Positions 44,590 through 57,017 are shown, counted from the stretch's first letter. The stretch is DNA of 64,000 bases from Neonectria sp. B-13 (GCA_002682825.1 NOKP01000024.1:434001-498000); one strand, 5' to 3'. A program made the numbers and translations. The notes: generated by a model from the sequence alone, not told the origin.

Positions 44590-45222
44590 ATGGCCACTAA
44601 GGTAGCAATTCGCCTCATGCCCCTGGGTGGCTCCATCACATATGGCGTTGGATCTTCAGATGGCAATGGGTATAGAAAGGCCCTTCTCGATTCCCTTCTC
44701 TCTGATGGCTATGAAATTTGCATGGTCGGGTCGCGTAGGTCGGGATCCATGAGCAACAACGATAATGAGGGGTGGCGTGGCTATAGGCTCGACCAGATTG
44801 AAAACAAGGCCAAGAAATCCGTCGCTACGCTGGCGCCCGGTCTCTTTACAATCAACGCTGGATCCAACGACTGCATCCAGAACTTCCAACTCAATGAGTT
44901 TGGGGAACGCCTGGGTAACATGCTTGAGTATCTCTGGCAAACCTCACCTCTTTCAACGGTCATCCTTTCTACTCTACTTGTGACCACGAATAAGGAAGTC
45001 AGTTCGCGGGTTTTGCTTGTGAATGACCAGATTCGGAGATTGGTTGTGTCCAAAGCAGCAGAACAAAAGAAAATCATTCTCGCCGACATGCATGGATGTG
45101 ACGGACCTCAAGCCGGCGATCTCATTGACGGCACACACCCTGGTAACATGGGGTATCAGAAGATGGCAAGCATTTGGCTCACTGGCGTTCAAGAAGCCAG
45201 ACGCCAGGGATTCTTTGAGTAA
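44590..45222 (+). CDS. small SGNH/GDSL-type esterase
   Basis: Single-exon protein of 210 residues made of one SGNH-hydrolase domain: block I LGGSITYGVG (nucleophile Ser), block II Gly in the VGSRRSG region, block III INAGSNDC (Asn) and block V LIDGTHPGNMGY (Asp and His). No signal peptide is visible, so it may be intracellular, unlike the SGNH/FG-GAP protein at 29-31 kb. Such proteins deacetylate or de-esterify sugars or lipids; the substrate is not predictable. The Gly in place of Asp in the usual GDS motif (GGS) is common in this fungal subgroup. Confidence 0.88.
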   Translation: MATKVAIRLMPLGGSITYGVGSSDGNGYRKALLDSLLSDGYEICMVGSRRSGSMSNNDNEGWRGYRLDQIENKAKKSVATLAPGLFTINAGSNDCIQNFQLNEFGERLGNMLEYLWQTSPLSTVILSTLLVTTNKEVSSRVLLVNDQIRRLVVSKAAEQKKIILADMHGCDGPQAGDLIDGTHPGNMGYQKMASIWLTGVQEARRQGFFE

Positions 45223-45999
45223 ATACAGAACGGTTGTGGACGAGGGGACAGGGGAAAGAGGCAAGAATAGAACTCGGTAGTTTTCCCAGATGAATCAGGG
45301 TCCCCATGTATAAAAATATCCCGGAACTGTATGTCTTTGAGTGCTTCTGCCTCGGTAGCGGCGATAGTGGTGGGCTCACATGCAACGTGACAATTGTCTT
45401 CTGTGGCGTTAAGGGTGAGATTACGAAAGTCCTTTGGACATTTCACTGAAATGAAACCTCCACCTTTGCTGCCCCTGCAACTACCAGAGGACTTTGGACG
45501 AGCGGACATGAATGTCAGCTCTGCATGGAGAGAGGCAGCCAACACTCGTTTCTCGACTAATGGCAAGCAATAGCTAGTTAGTATTATGGATCGCATGACA
45601 GCCCTATGAAGACGTTAAGCTTAATGGCAAGTGTGCCCACTACTGTCCAACCTGAGCTTTCTTTGGGCGACTGAGATCAGCCCCGAGCTCCATGGGGAAG
45701 GTCGCAATTGGAACCCTTGTTAATACGAATGCCAAGCCGGAACTTTGCCGAATTAAACCGAAGCCTGCGTCGCTTTTATGCAGCCACGATGCTTGGCAAG
45801 CCTCGCTTCCGTGGTGTGCAGGGATAATATGCTGTTGGTTGTGCGCACAACGTGATGTTGCAGTGTGCCTGACGGGCTGACAGCGCAGCAAAACAGATCA
45901 TGGCAGTGGTTATAAGGCGGGCTTGTTTCCGAGCCTTCAGCCCTCTAAGGCTTGGCCCCGAAATCGGAATCAAGCATACGCCAACTGACATCATTCACG
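45223..45999. other. intergenic region
   Basis: No feature supported. The frame of the next gene is open upstream, but the first ATG is at 46000. Confidence 0.4.
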
Positions 46000-48385
46000 A
46001 TGCAGCCGGATGATGATCACGAACTCCGGTCGATCGACACCCTTCGAGAAGGCATGCCAGATCCAATGCTTCCCCCTCCACGAGAAGGCCTAGCTAAGAA
46101 AGGGAACGGAGGAGGCCTGCGGTACCGAAAAAGCGCAGCCTGGCTCCTGGCCTTCTATCTCCCCCTTCTCCTGCTTCCTTGGATTCTCACCGCCATCATG
46201 ATGTTTCGACCGATCAACTTCCCTTCGTACTTTGACCCGACCGGCACGATCACCCCCCGGAAGTTGGCAACTTTGAAGAGGTGGCAAGATGCAGCCCGCA
46301 TCTTGAGGACGATTGGCACCACCGTCGGTCTTCCAATCGTCTCGGCCTTGCTCGCCCACGGAGTAGCCGTGTATACGCAACGGCGCAGGCCCGGCCAGAA
46401 CCTCAACGTCTTACAGATGTTTACCTTGGCAGACAGAACCTGGATGGACATCCCAAGACTCGTTGGCACTGCCCAGTCACCGAGAATTGCCTCGACCGTC
46501 TTTCTCTGGCTAGCGGCCGGTCTTATCTTCATCAGTAAGCCTTTCCTTCTCGCCCCACGGCTATAGCTAACCATGATCAACAAGCTGCCTTTCAGCCACC
46601 ATTGCAGTCTATTCTCATCCAAGACGAGACGAAACAAATCTTGACTTGCAGAGGGCACCCTAATTTGACATCGGCGTTACGCTTCAACAATATGTGCTAC
46701 TCAGGCGGCATCCACGGCGCCGTCATCGGATATGACCCAGAGCCAGAGGATCTCTACAGTTGCCCACAAATGCTGGTGGTCCAGAGAACTCTTGATAAAT
46801 TAACCGACGTATCCAGATACGACACGCAAATGTATTTGTGGCCCGGCACAATTCCGGGATACGACGAGTGGGATCCGAGCGGCATTGAGAGGAATAACTT
46901 TGGTTTCTACTACGGCCGGGATTATTCCACGCTCGAGGATGTTGACATGAACAAGGACAAGGAGGGCCATTATTCTGCCTCCGCCATCTCCAACGTCACT
47001 TCCATGGGCGTTTACCGAGCACACGCTGCTAGAATGGACTCAAGAATAACATGTACTAATGTCACAGCTTCAACTTTTCCGAAAACTTGTCCGGGAGACG
47101 CACCTTTCGAAACTAGATTCTCGCATCCCGATGCGAAGATTGATATCTGCGTTGAAGGAGACTCCAAGAATACACCTTGGGCGACAAGTCGCGACAAGCA
47201 GAAGTACTCAGAGCGACTCTGGCTGAATGTTAGCACGATCATTGGGCCATATGACGGTCCTGAAGGGAAACAATTTACTCTCAAGTGCGAGAGCACTTCA
47301 AGGAGAGGCTGGTTTGAACTGCCAAGCTACGGGAACAACTACGTTGCGGGCCCCTTGTTGGATGTCTGGCCCTCCTCAGAAGAGCTTTTGCGGGAGTTCA
47401 ACGATTATGCAAAACGTGATAAGGACGAGACCCCAGCAAGAAAGTAAGTGTCCTATGATGAATTGCCAGTGTTTGAAAACAGCCTCAATATGGGAAACTA
47501 ACCCAAGTGCCCTGATTCAGCGTTACAACCGAGGGGCTCGAGAGCTATACGCCGTGGAGCGTGCCCCCCATCCCAGATGCGTACAACCAAGGTTGGCTCA
47601 CCGAAGATAGGAAGTATTTTCCTACTCCTGGTCCGCTCATGACAGCGGCTCTGGCCATGTTTGGCAACGGATCCGCTTTCTACGCTGCGGCAACGGCAAA
47701 GAAAGGGACACATGACGAGACTGCCCTCCAGATCTGCAAGGCACGAATGCCGTTCTCACGCTTCGAATTCGCACACCGTCTTTATTATGTAAACGAACCA
47801 TGCGATGACGACGAGCCGAAGTTACCAGACGTGATGGCAGCATATCTCGCGCCGTTTTACGACCCCCCCACCGCTGACGAAGCCTTTGAAGTGGCCATGT
47901 TCGTCGCCAACGAGGCCCTCCTTACAACCACGGCTACCGACAGTAGCAGTGTGGGTGGTCGGGAAATTTACTCTAGCCCGGGAGATACGGTCACCAAACC
48001 AAAGAAGTCAATACCGGGGTTGGTCATCATCTCCTTCCTGATCTTTCTGCAGGCTGCAGGGCTGGTATTCTTGGTAGTCTTCATCTACTCTACTCCGACG
48101 TGGACGGGGAACCTTGACGCAGATGCCATGAGGCAGATTGGGGCTCAGATTAAGGATCTTGGGGAGCTCAGACCCGAGCTTCGACATGTATCCGGCCTCG
48201 TGGGAGTGGTGGAAACTCAACATAGCGACGACTCTTCGTCGCTGAGGACGGCGGTACCGGAAACCGCTCATCTTGCACTTGGTGGCGAAGGGATAATATC
48301 TGCGGGAACCATTCTCGCTACGAAACCTGAACCAACGGCACCACGAAATGTACGACCACGAGTACAGCGTAATCTTTATGCATAG
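46000..48385 (+). CDS. large membrane glycoprotein-like protein, unknown function
   Basis: Protein of 752 residues in three exons: 46000-46534, 46585-47443, 47521-48385. A cytoplasmic N-terminus is followed by membrane segments AAWLLAFYLPLLLLPWILTAIMMF (shown here in outline by its ends AAWLL and TAIMMF), TTVGLPIVSALLAHGVAVY and TVFLWLAAGLIFI. A long loop of about 450 residues with several N-x-S/T sequons and cysteines, probably extracellular, precedes a last helix (IPGLVIISFLIFLQAAGLVFLV) and a cytoplasmic tail. This layout recurs in many uncharacterised fungal proteins. No catalytic motif was recognised. Convergent with the F-box gene. Confidence 0.8.
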
Positions 48386-48460
48386 ATTCTATAGATGTTG
48401 AGTGTAATAGCTAGTTATTTGAGATAAATCTGGATGCTTATTGTACCATCCAAAACTGGT

Positions 48461-50326
48461 TTATCGCTTCCACGCGCGCTTGAAGGGCCCTACAACGAAC
48501 CTCTGTAGCGCCGCCATCTTTTTTTCATGTCGAGTCTTGTCTCTCTGGCGCTGCTGCTCGTCCTTCCAAGCCTCCCATTCAACCGCATCGAGCGGTCCGT
48601 CCAAAGCCACTCTAAGACACAACCCGTCTGCATCGAGCTTCCTGGGGTCTGGTGTCACTCGGCCAGGCCGTTGGGCCAACTCATGGAGCTGCGCGTTCAT
48701 GCCAGTATTTAGATCCGGACACGACACTCTGAGCCGCCCGGGTTCCTCCGGACTCTCTCCATCGTAGACCATGTTGCACACGAAGCTGACGGAATTGTGC
48801 ATGGCCCATGACGGCTCGCGGTCGAAGCGGGTTCCGAAGAGCATCGCGAAGTCGGGCAATGGCGCGCCCGAGTGGAGCGTCACTTGCTGTATGTTCTCGT
48901 TTCGCTCGCGCAGATAGCGGAAGAGATGGCGCGCCGAGGATGCAGTGAGGAGCGGTGCTGGTCCCGGTGGTGCCGTGCCCAGCGGGAACCACAGCTCGAC
49001 ATCGCGTACACGGGGAAAGGCGGCAATGGCGTCTAGCGCTCTGTATGGCCATTCTTGCGTATCTTCGTCCCGGGCAATATCAACAGCTAAATGCTCGAGA
49101 TGGGGCAAGCTTTTGCTCAGGTGAGCGAGATCAGGGGCTGTCACCAAAGTGTGTGTCTTGTCCCTCCACCCTCGCTCCGGCTCGTGTATCTTCAGGTGCC
49201 GTAGTGTCGCGCCGAACCGGTCGATGGATTCAGGCTTGCTACTCACACGGTTCCAACCCGAAAGGCTCATCAGCTCTAGTGGCGAGGTGATGGCCTGTAG
49301 GAAATCTGCCTCGAGCCAGCGCAGATCCTCGAGCACGAGCTCTCTGAGACGGGTCAGTTTGGGGGCCATCGCGGACGCCAGATGAGGTGGCACGTCGTTC
49401 AACCGGACCAGCCTCGACCAGTCGAACGTCTCAGCCCAGTAATTCCATTCGTGGCCTTTGGCGGGATACCCATGGCACTGAGGCACTCCCTCCAAGCCCC
49501 ACGGATAGTCCTTCATGCCCAGCTCCTCAAGGGCCGGCGGCCTCTCGCCATCCGACAGGCCCAGGCCGCAGTATAGACCGTCGATCGGAGGTCCGTACCC
49601 GTTGCAGCCGCCGCGGGGATACCAGACATCCATTAGAGGAAGCCTGCTGAGGTTGGGACACGATAGCAGCACCGTTTTCAGGGCGCGCATGGTCTCGAGG
49701 CAGTCCTGCTCCTCGATAAAGGTCACCTGGACAGAGAGGCTGTAGAGACTCTGGCTACCTGCGAGACGACGTAGGAAGGCCCGCGCCTGGACGTGGGACT
49801 CCCTGGTCTCGTTGCAGAAGACGGATGTGTGCAGACGCAGTCCAACAGGCAGTGCTGCCAGGATGGGCGCCGAGACAGGCACAGCCGTCGTTCCTTTGCC
49901 GTCGGCTGGTGCGTTGACTGCCATCGAACCAACATCCCAATCCAGGCGGCGCAGCCCTGTCATAGCAGGTATCATGACGACTATCTCGGCCAGGATCTCG
50001 TTGCTTTCCCTCTGGCGTTGGTCGTACTCGCGGCCGCTCACCTGAAGCGTACGGATTGCTGCAAGTTGGCCGAGGCGTCTGATGAGATGGAGGCGGTCGA
50101 GTGCATGTCTGGTTTTGTCAAGGTCGATATGCACATGGCAGTGCTGGACGTAGCGGGCCTGTTTGTACAAGGATAGACTCGATGATGCCACCGCCTGGAG
50201 GTCCTCGGGGCTCAGGTCGTGGAGGAAATTGAAGATGCGTCGCACGACGAGGTCTGGCAGCTGCGCTAGAGCTGGCCTCGGGCGGTTTAAAGGCACCAGC
50301 TTCTGTGACGGGTTGTTAATAGACAT
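48461..50326 (-). CDS. F-box domain protein
   Basis: Single-exon protein of 621 residues. The F-box is at about residues 19-60 (LAQLPDLVVRRIFNFL, then LSPEDLQAVASSSLSLY), followed by degenerate leucine-rich segments (for example LRRLDWDVGS, LELMSLSGWNRV, LEHLAVDIA). The family links substrates to SCF ubiquitin ligases through Skp1; the target here is unknown. GC-rich coding sequence with strong third-position bias supports a real gene even though the other strand is also open. The C-terminus is basic (KTRHEKKMAALQRFVVGPFKRAWKR, in outline). Confidence 0.85.
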   Translation of the reverse strand: MSINNPSQKLVPLNRPRPALAQLPDLVVRRIFNFLHDLSPEDLQAVASSSLSLYKQARYVQHCHVHIDLDKTRHALDRLHLIRRLGQLAAIRTLQVSGREYDQRQRESNEILAEIVVMIPAMTGLRRLDWDVGSMAVNAPADGKGTTAVPVSAPILAALPVGLRLHTSVFCNETRESHVQARAFLRRLAGSQSLYSLSVQVTFIEEQDCLETMRALKTVLLSCPNLSRLPLMDVWYPRGGCNGYGPPIDGLYCGLGLSDGERPPALEELGMKDYPWGLEGVPQCHGYPAKGHEWNYWAETFDWSRLVRLNDVPPHLASAMAPKLTRLRELVLEDLRWLEADFLQAITSPLELMSLSGWNRVSSKPESIDRFGATLRHLKIHEPERGWRDKTHTLVTAPDLAHLSKSLPHLEHLAVDIARDEDTQEWPYRALDAIAAFPRVRDVELWFPLGTAPPGPAPLLTASSARHLFRYLRERNENIQQVTLHSGAPLPDFAMLFGTRFDREPSWAMHNSVSFVCNMVYDGESPEEPGRLRVSCPDLNTGMNAQLHELAQRPGRVTPDPRKLDADGLCLRVALDGPLDAVEWEAWKDEQQRQRDKTRHEKKMAALQRFVVGPFKRAWKR

Positions 50327-51517
50327 GTGTGGAGTGGCTGTAAGTTTGTTGTAATACTGTCAAGTGCGAAAGGATGGGAAAGGTGGTGCCGACCTTTTGA
50401 TGACTGGCCCTCCAGATCCTAGCCCGGTGCACGGAGTATCGGCGCCTAGTTTGCGAGATGGATTCTCACATTTCCAAACTACCGTGTACTCTATAATGCT
50501 AGCCGGGTATACTAGTTTAGTCATCTCTGATACAGTCTAATATCTTAATTGAGCAGTTAATTAGAAATTTTATCAGGGACTTTTTATCTTATTCCCTCAT
50601 ATTAGGCAGTAGTTAAACCGCGCTGATGACAAATCTCAAACTGTTGCCGACTTACTTAAATTTAATTATTCTAGCTACAAAATTCTAGACTTCAAATTAT
50701 CTTCTTAAAAGTTGACTTCAGTAGGCTTTTCTTTATTCTTAGGTGAAATATTTCTTCCCGTTGAATGGTCAGGATCAGGATATTGAACTCTAGAAACACA
50801 GCCTGCGGGATAAATTACTGGTGAGAGATAATTGGCGACACTCTGCACAGCGCGGAGCATAAGATAGCTCATACTCCTTGCTATGATCATGCGTCTGGGG
50901 CATAGGTTGCTCAGATGTCACCAACTCCACGGATCATGCTCCGGCTCATTGTACAGCAGCTTTCATCGGGGGCTGAGGGAGGTTCGGGGAGTAGCAAACA
51001 AATGACTCAAACAGTGTTACGCTAATAGTCCTTGAAACGGCCTTGAAATGTATTTGGATGCCCGTTCCCGCCATCCAGCCCGAGGCTGATTCGGTATTGC
51101 AACTTACTAATTGGTCTATTGTCCATGGTTTTACAAGCTTACACAAAGCTCGGCGTGGCTTGTTTCGACAAGTGGCACACACACGATAATGGCACGTTCT
51201 CGCGGCTGGCCAAATCCAGCCAGGTGCATGTGGCTTTCAGGGCTGGCTGTTCCAGGGGCCAATTGTGAGAGAGGATGGCTGAGATCAGCGACCTTGGTAG
51301 CACACGTGCACAAGGTGAGGTAAGGCTTGGCTGCGATGTGCAACATCAGGCTCGCACTGACTTGCACTGTATAATCAGGCTCGGCATTTAAAATCAGGCT
51401 CGCACTGATTTCGTACTACATATTCGGGATCGGCTATCGTATTTCCTTCCTTGTTCTTCCGCAGATGGCACCTGAAGACGATTTTGACCCATTGATTCCC
51501 AAAAGCCATTGTCTAGA
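50327..51517. other. intergenic region with AT-rich tract
   Basis: About 50480-50720 is strongly AT-rich, perhaps a decayed repeat. Short direct repeats lie at 51345-51408 in the promoter of the next gene. No gene seen. Confidence 0.45.
51345..51408 (+). repeat. direct repeats of ATCAGGCTCG(CACTGA)
   Basis: Identical 16-mers ATCAGGCTCGCACTGA at 51345 and 51393, with a partial third copy (ATCAGGCTCGGCA) at 51374; roughly regular spacing, 110-170 bp before the start codon at 51518. Confidence 0.6.
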
Positions 51518-53134
51518 ATGATACTGTCAAATCTTCCAGAGGTCATATTGCGGAGGCGGACACTTGGTGACTCTCCAGCCTTAACATCGCAACTTGCCAC
51601 ACAATGGGCGAATCCAGCAGACGTATCCAGCATTCTCCTCATCATTGGCGGCGACGTTGTCCAGAAGGCATTCGCTCAAGGGACTGGCACCAAGTTTGTG
51701 CCAGTCTGCTTCTCCTTCGGGTGCGTGGCATACACGTTTCTAGGGCTGGTCAACCTCCTCGGCGATGGCCGTCTTCTTCCGCCGCCGGATTACCCATGCA
51801 AAGTTTTTAATCTTGGCTCGGGCTACGTTCGTCAAAGCACCAACTTCATCATCGGCCGGTTGTTGCGCGATCTTGAACAAAGCGAGACGAGAAAGTCAGA
51901 AGACAGCAGCGACGGCAACTATGGCTTGAGAATATCTGTCTTTGCCGCCAAGCACCGTTGTCATCGAGAAACACCATTTGGGTGGGCCGACATGCATGGT
52001 ATCGGGCTCTTTGTCATCATCGTTCAGATGGCTATTGCCACTATTCCGCTGGCTCTGAATCGGAACTGGAACGTCCTTCTTATTACTGCTGCTGGAACCG
52101 CATTTACCCAGTGGGCGGGAGCACTTCCGCAATGGGCGGCCGAAAAATTACCGACCCGACAGAATTCAACGTCCATCTACGCTCTGACGTCTGGAAACGG
52201 ATCTAGAGATGTCATGGTTATTTTAGGATACGGGAACTGCCTCGACCTTGAGTCTTTCGCCGTTCCACAGACGCCTCGGAACAGTCGACCCTGGGAGAAA
52301 ATCAAATGGTTATCTCATAGCACACCGGACGTTTCAGGGCGGAAGGCGAAGATATCACACATGTGGCCGTTTCGCGGCTTTCCCATCGGCTTTGTTATCA
52401 CTCAGGTATCATACGCCCTGCTTTCGATCTTGTGGCTTCTCCTGCTCATCAACATCACTGCGGCGAGCGACACTCCAGACTCGTGGTGTCTGCTTGCTGT
52501 TGGGGGAATAGGCATGTTTCAGAATGCGTGGCTTGCAGCAAAGGAGGTATCCCCGGAGAGACGAGGTATTCCGTTGCAGCGGATTGACCGGATTGAAACG
52601 AAAAAGGTCATGGATGGCATAATGGATTTCCACCACACTTATGGCGTTGGGACTCCGCTGTTGATCGAGTTCTTCCCCGGAGAGTTGCGTCCAAAGGAGA
52701 AAGAATGGTGGTGGAGTGGCAATTGCAAGGAGTATGATGAATCCCGGTTAGGTGATGGGAATCGTGGCATGCCTCGCAGCAGTGATCCAGAGGCTCGAAA
52801 GTTCATCTACACCGCAGCCACAGCCAGGACCACCAGCAATCTTCAGAAGCCAAACGTGGGAGGAAGGTTCCAGCAACCAATGTTCCCTTTGGGAAAGGGG
52901 CCTGATTTACGTAGGACGGCCCTTCAGAATGTGGCAACGGCATCGAGACGTTGGGAGGCGAAAGGAAAGTCGGTTGAAACACAGCCTTATGAGTTGAGTG
53001 AGAAGCCTGTCGTGGAAAAGGGAGATGTTCCGCCCTTAAATGACGACAAGGAGTTCAACTTTGAGGCCCCGGGAAGAGTGCTCACTTTCGAGTCGAGATC
53101 TAGTCGTTCTGGTATCTCAGCATGGGCTTCGTAA
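51518..53134 (+). CDS. predicted membrane protein, unknown function
   Basis: Single-exon protein of 538 residues. The N-terminal part (NPADVSSILLIIGGDVVQKAFAQ, in outline, and VCFSFGCVAYTFLGLVNLLG) has two hydrophobic helices. IGLFVIIVQMAIATIPLAL and QVSYALLSILWLLLLINI form further helices mid-protein, and the C-terminal 150 residues are polar. The opening motif matches a family of uncharacterised fungal membrane proteins that I recognise by pattern but cannot name. The ATG at 51518 is the first in frame. Its 3' end faces the HET gene, only about 120 bp apart. Confidence 0.8.
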   Translation: MILSNLPEVILRRRTLGDSPALTSQLATQWANPADVSSILLIIGGDVVQKAFAQGTGTKFVPVCFSFGCVAYTFLGLVNLLGDGRLLPPPDYPCKVFNLGSGYVRQSTNFIIGRLLRDLEQSETRKSEDSSDGNYGLRISVFAAKHRCHRETPFGWADMHGIGLFVIIVQMAIATIPLALNRNWNVLLITAAGTAFTQWAGALPQWAAEKLPTRQNSTSIYALTSGNGSRDVMVILGYGNCLDLESFAVPQTPRNSRPWEKIKWLSHSTPDVSGRKAKISHMWPFRGFPIGFVITQVSYALLSILWLLLLINITAASDTPDSWCLLAVGGIGMFQNAWLAAKEVSPERRGIPLQRIDRIETKKVMDGIMDFHHTYGVGTPLLIEFFPGELRPKEKEWWWSGNCKEYDESRLGDGNRGMPRSSDPEARKFIYTAATARTTSNLQKPNVGGRFQQPMFPLGKGPDLRRTALQNVATASRRWEAKGKSVETQPYELSEKPVVEKGDVPPLNDDKEFNFEAPGRVLTFESRSSRSGISAWAS

Positions 53135-53255
53135 CCACTGGTCACGGAGAGCATGTCACAATGCGCTCCTTTTAGTGGCAGTACAAGGTTTTTCTTCATG
53201 TCTTTAGATTATATGATAGTTGGCGCTGTGGAAACGAAATGCATTTTGCTCTAGG

Positions 53256-56200
53256 TTACCATCTCTGAGTGTTGGAGCGTTGTTGAAGTGGGCGGACCGT
53301 AACTGTTTGATCCGCAACCTCAAGGGTGTGTCTCCTTCGTACGCTCGGTTCGGGCTGTGGTTGATTCTCTGTCACAACCATTGGTGGATGTTGCGTTGTA
53401 CCGGTCAACATGTTCCTGATGCCTCGAATTGGCGCGTACAATGAGCTGACAAACGTTTGGACAACCACTGATGTGCTCGAGCCACCTGAGACGACCTTCT
53501 CGGTGGCGACCTTCTCCCCGGTGGCGACCTCCTCGGTGATAACAGGTAGGGTTGTTTTTGAGTCCTGATGAGCATCTGCAGGGCACCCGTCCACACACCA
53601 GCGTTGATCTTCACCGAGTGCTTCTCCAATGATTTCAGCATTGAATCGTTCGTGAATTCCCAGCACTGATGGCTTGTGCCCCTCAGTAGACGCCAGCATG
53701 TCATGTACGGATAGCCGACAGACGGATACCCGATGGATGATGCGGCAGTAGTAGGTCTTCTCGGGGCCGACTCGACTCGTGGGTTCGTCATGGTTGGCTT
53801 CGCCGCACCTGTCCGCGTCTTTGCTGGCCTCATCTTCAGGATCACGGATGTGCACCAGAAGACCAACTTCACTTTGGAACTCAGCGGGCCGCGGCCGCGA
53901 GAGTATGACGGCAAGTCTCGGAGGTCTGCCGTCCTCAGCCAGGGCAATCAGGCGCATGACTGTTGACCTGGCGGCCTTGTCGTCTACGTCAATATGCGAC
54001 TCGGCTCTGTACCACTCGTGCAGGCCCGAGTCAACAGAGAATTCAAACGGGTCCTTGTTTGCTCCAAGGATCTGACTGCACTTTTGTTGCGTTGACCGGA
54101 TAAGGAAGCCGGGGTACCGAACAACGAGGCCGCGGCCCTTTTCCAATTTCGTCCTATGCGATGGCATGCTCAGGGGATACGGATACAACTCGTCCTTTCC
54201 CGACATCCACGTCTCCGGCGCCCACCCAAAGCCGGGGAGTGGCAGCCGTTTTCCGGGGAGGAATATCATTCCCGAGGGAATAGTGCCTTTGAGCTGCGCG
54301 TCGTTGTCGACCAGCTCCCAGAAGCGTTGCATCAGCTCCCAACGCCTTTGAACCCTATCGACGTCATCTTCGGGTACGGCCCTGACGTTCCGGTACATGT
54401 CGTTCGTGTCCAGCCCCGGCAGGTTCAGCAAAGTTGCCAGTGCGAACGTTTCCCTTTCGGGGCCCGCGACCTCCTATCGTCGCGCCTGGGTTAGCAGAAG
54501 TCTCAAGAAGGGCAAATTGTGTGTGCGTCTTACACGATATCTGGCCGACTGCCAAGCACTCGCGATCAGGAGAGGCCACAGTTTGTCTCTGGATTGCGAA
54601 GTCCCCCCTTTGGATTCTATGATGCGAGCTGCCCTTTCGTCACCCATCAGATTCTGGGATAACTTCCGCTCAATCATTGTCGACATGGAGCCAAACATGG
54701 GGTCCTTTCCTTCGCTTAGCCACAAGTTTTCGTAGTTTATAACACGTCCGTCGACCGCGATCCAAAGGTTCTTGGTCACAAAGGCCTCCTGGAGCGTCCA
54801 AAGTCGCTTTATCCAGCTGGTCGAAAGCAACGCCAAGCCAATTGTGCGGCCGCTCGCGTAAGGGCTTGCCCGAAGAAGGTGCCGGTCGAGGACGATTCCG
54901 TGGGCAGCCTTGTCGAAGACTTTGTAAATCAGGCCGACGGCCAGTTTTCTTAGTCTCCTCCTCCTTTCGTCCGGCTCTTTGTCGTCTTTGGAAACGGCCG
55001 GGTTGGCCAAAGTGTCCAGCCAGAACAAATGGCTTTCGTCTTTCCCTTTGGTTTCAGGCCCAAATACCTCGACGAGCAAGTCCCGGATATGCTCCAGTTG
55101 GCACGACCACACTTTGGGTTCCAGCTTGTTTCCGAGCCCCTGAGACCATACATGGGAGATGGTTGCAAACTTCTTTTCTTCAGACCAACCCTCGACAGAA
55201 ATCGTGGCGTTCCTCCCGCTCCCACGAATTCGAAGAAGAGGAAATACTTCAGGCTCCACCGGAGACTCCTCGAGAATATCCATCACTTTATCTTCCGGGG
55301 GCCCAAGCATCCTGCACTTGACTTCAACGTCGTCTGTGTGCTGGCATCCGGGGAATCCCAGGGGCTCGTAGATATCTTCGCTAGCTGCCTCACGATGCCG
55401 GTGTGCTTCCACATAGTAGCACCGCTTTCGGGTGCATCGCTTCCCTTGGAGCAGGCGTGAGTGTATTGGTCCCGAGTAACGGTCGTATTGGTTCCGTTGC
55501 CCGTCGTAATGGGAATTCTGCAAGTATGCCAGGTAGAGGAGAGTGGCGCTCCGCCTCAGCTGTCCTTGTAGGACCTCTTGGTGCCTGATACACCAGCCCG
55601 ATTCAACCATCCTCTCGGACACATAGGCTGACGGACCCCAGCCTCCATCGTCTACTTGCCATCCATGGATCTTGATTCCGCAGGCCTTCATGGTGTAGGC
55701 CAAGGATGAGGAGAGGGTTTCTCCCAACACCATTAGACAGAGCGTTCGAATTGCTTCAGCCCTGGGCAGTCTGGCGTTCTCGAATTGGTGACCAACTTTG
55801 CCTTGTTGCTGCAAGTGCACTGAGAGGAATTCGGGTCGCGCGCCGCTGCTAAAGTTTGCAATTATCACCCGCTTCGCAAGCTCCAACACCTGGGCGGCTT
55901 CAACACATCTCATCTCTGCCTCGGCTGGCGAGTTTCCGTGAAGTGTAACTAAATAGTCGTGCCACTTTTTAATGGAAGCTTGGAGGTCTTCTGTTTGCAA
56001 CGCGCCGCCGTCTTCTTTCTTGAGCTTGGCGTTTTCCAGAAGCGGCTTGTCTGTTCGAACAAGGCAATTCAGCAATCTGAAAAAAAGCCAGGCTTGGAAA
56101 AACGCGTCTTGGTCCAACGACTTCTTGTCTTGGTCTGATCCCAGATAGCACTGCAGAGGCAAGCCCGTGTCCTCCCTGGCGAGAATATATTTGTTGTCAA

Positions 56201-56357
56201 GGCGGAACCCGTGCATCATGGGAAACTGGACAAAATCTTTGTATTGGTAACCATGTCCCGGTGTTGTAGCTGGCTTGGCAAGGCAGCTGTCGAGTTGTCC
56301 GAGGTAGCCGACCGGATCGATCGAAACATGGTCATGGGCCTTTTGTAAGTATTGCAT
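53256..56357 (-). CDS. HET-domain (heterokaryon incompatibility) protein
   Basis: Large protein of 1013 residues in two exons, 56357-54534 and 54473-53256, joined by a 60-nt intron (GTAAGA donor, GCTAAC branch point, GATAG acceptor). The HET domain lies at about residues 395-530, with FATISHVWSQGLGN, the LFWLDTLANP strand and IKRLWTLQEA, the three best conserved blocks of the family. The third block keeps its WTLQE core. The N-terminal 390 residues are helical and unrecognised, and the C-terminal 400 residues are polar with a Thr/Ser-rich tail. HET proteins trigger cell death after fusion of unlike strains, often together with a partner encoded nearby. Divergent from the TPR gene. Confidence 0.88.
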
Positions 56358-57017
56358 CCTGTGAGCTTGCTTGGTCACGAAGGATGGATGTGAGACGTTG
56401 TGAAGTGGGTGGGTCAGTCTTGACGTGGAAAGGGTCGGGTTCAGGTTCGATGCTTACTAGGAGTAATGAAGCCTCGAGAGCAATAATAATGGCAATTCTA
56501 CAAAAGGTCAGTTATACACGGGCTTGCCATACTATTCCTTTCTCTGCAGCGATAGCCGGACAGAAGTCCCGAGCCTCGTTTGTTCAAATTACAATATTAA
56601 CCGCCGCAACTGCATATCGACGACTTGGCGCCCATTTTGTCTTGGCTCGGCTCCAAAAAGCCTGCACAATCAGCCCAGTCCATCAAAGGCTGGTGATGAT
56701 TGGCTCATTTTCGTCTCATGACTCTAATGAAGGGAGGGAGGCATTTTCAGCTGGCGGTGGTGAATGCAGCCACTTTACAGCCTACCTCGATCCAGTAAGA
56801 GGCCTAACTTTTCGGCACTGTGCACAAGCTGACATCAGGTGACGGCTCAGCCCCTTTGCCTCCCATAGTTTTGGCTGACTTAGAAACGCCGCTGATTATC
56901 GACTTCTTTTCAACCTTGCGGTCATATCTCCTGATGCTGCTATATTACCTTCTCACATCACCTTCCCTCCGAATTACAACTCCTGGGCATTTCTGAGCCC
57001 TAGCGTTGTATTTTACT
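56358..57017. other. shared promoter of HET and TPR genes
   Basis: 660 bp between divergent starts. No regulon palindrome or repeat recognised; open frames here look non-coding. Confidence 0.5.
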
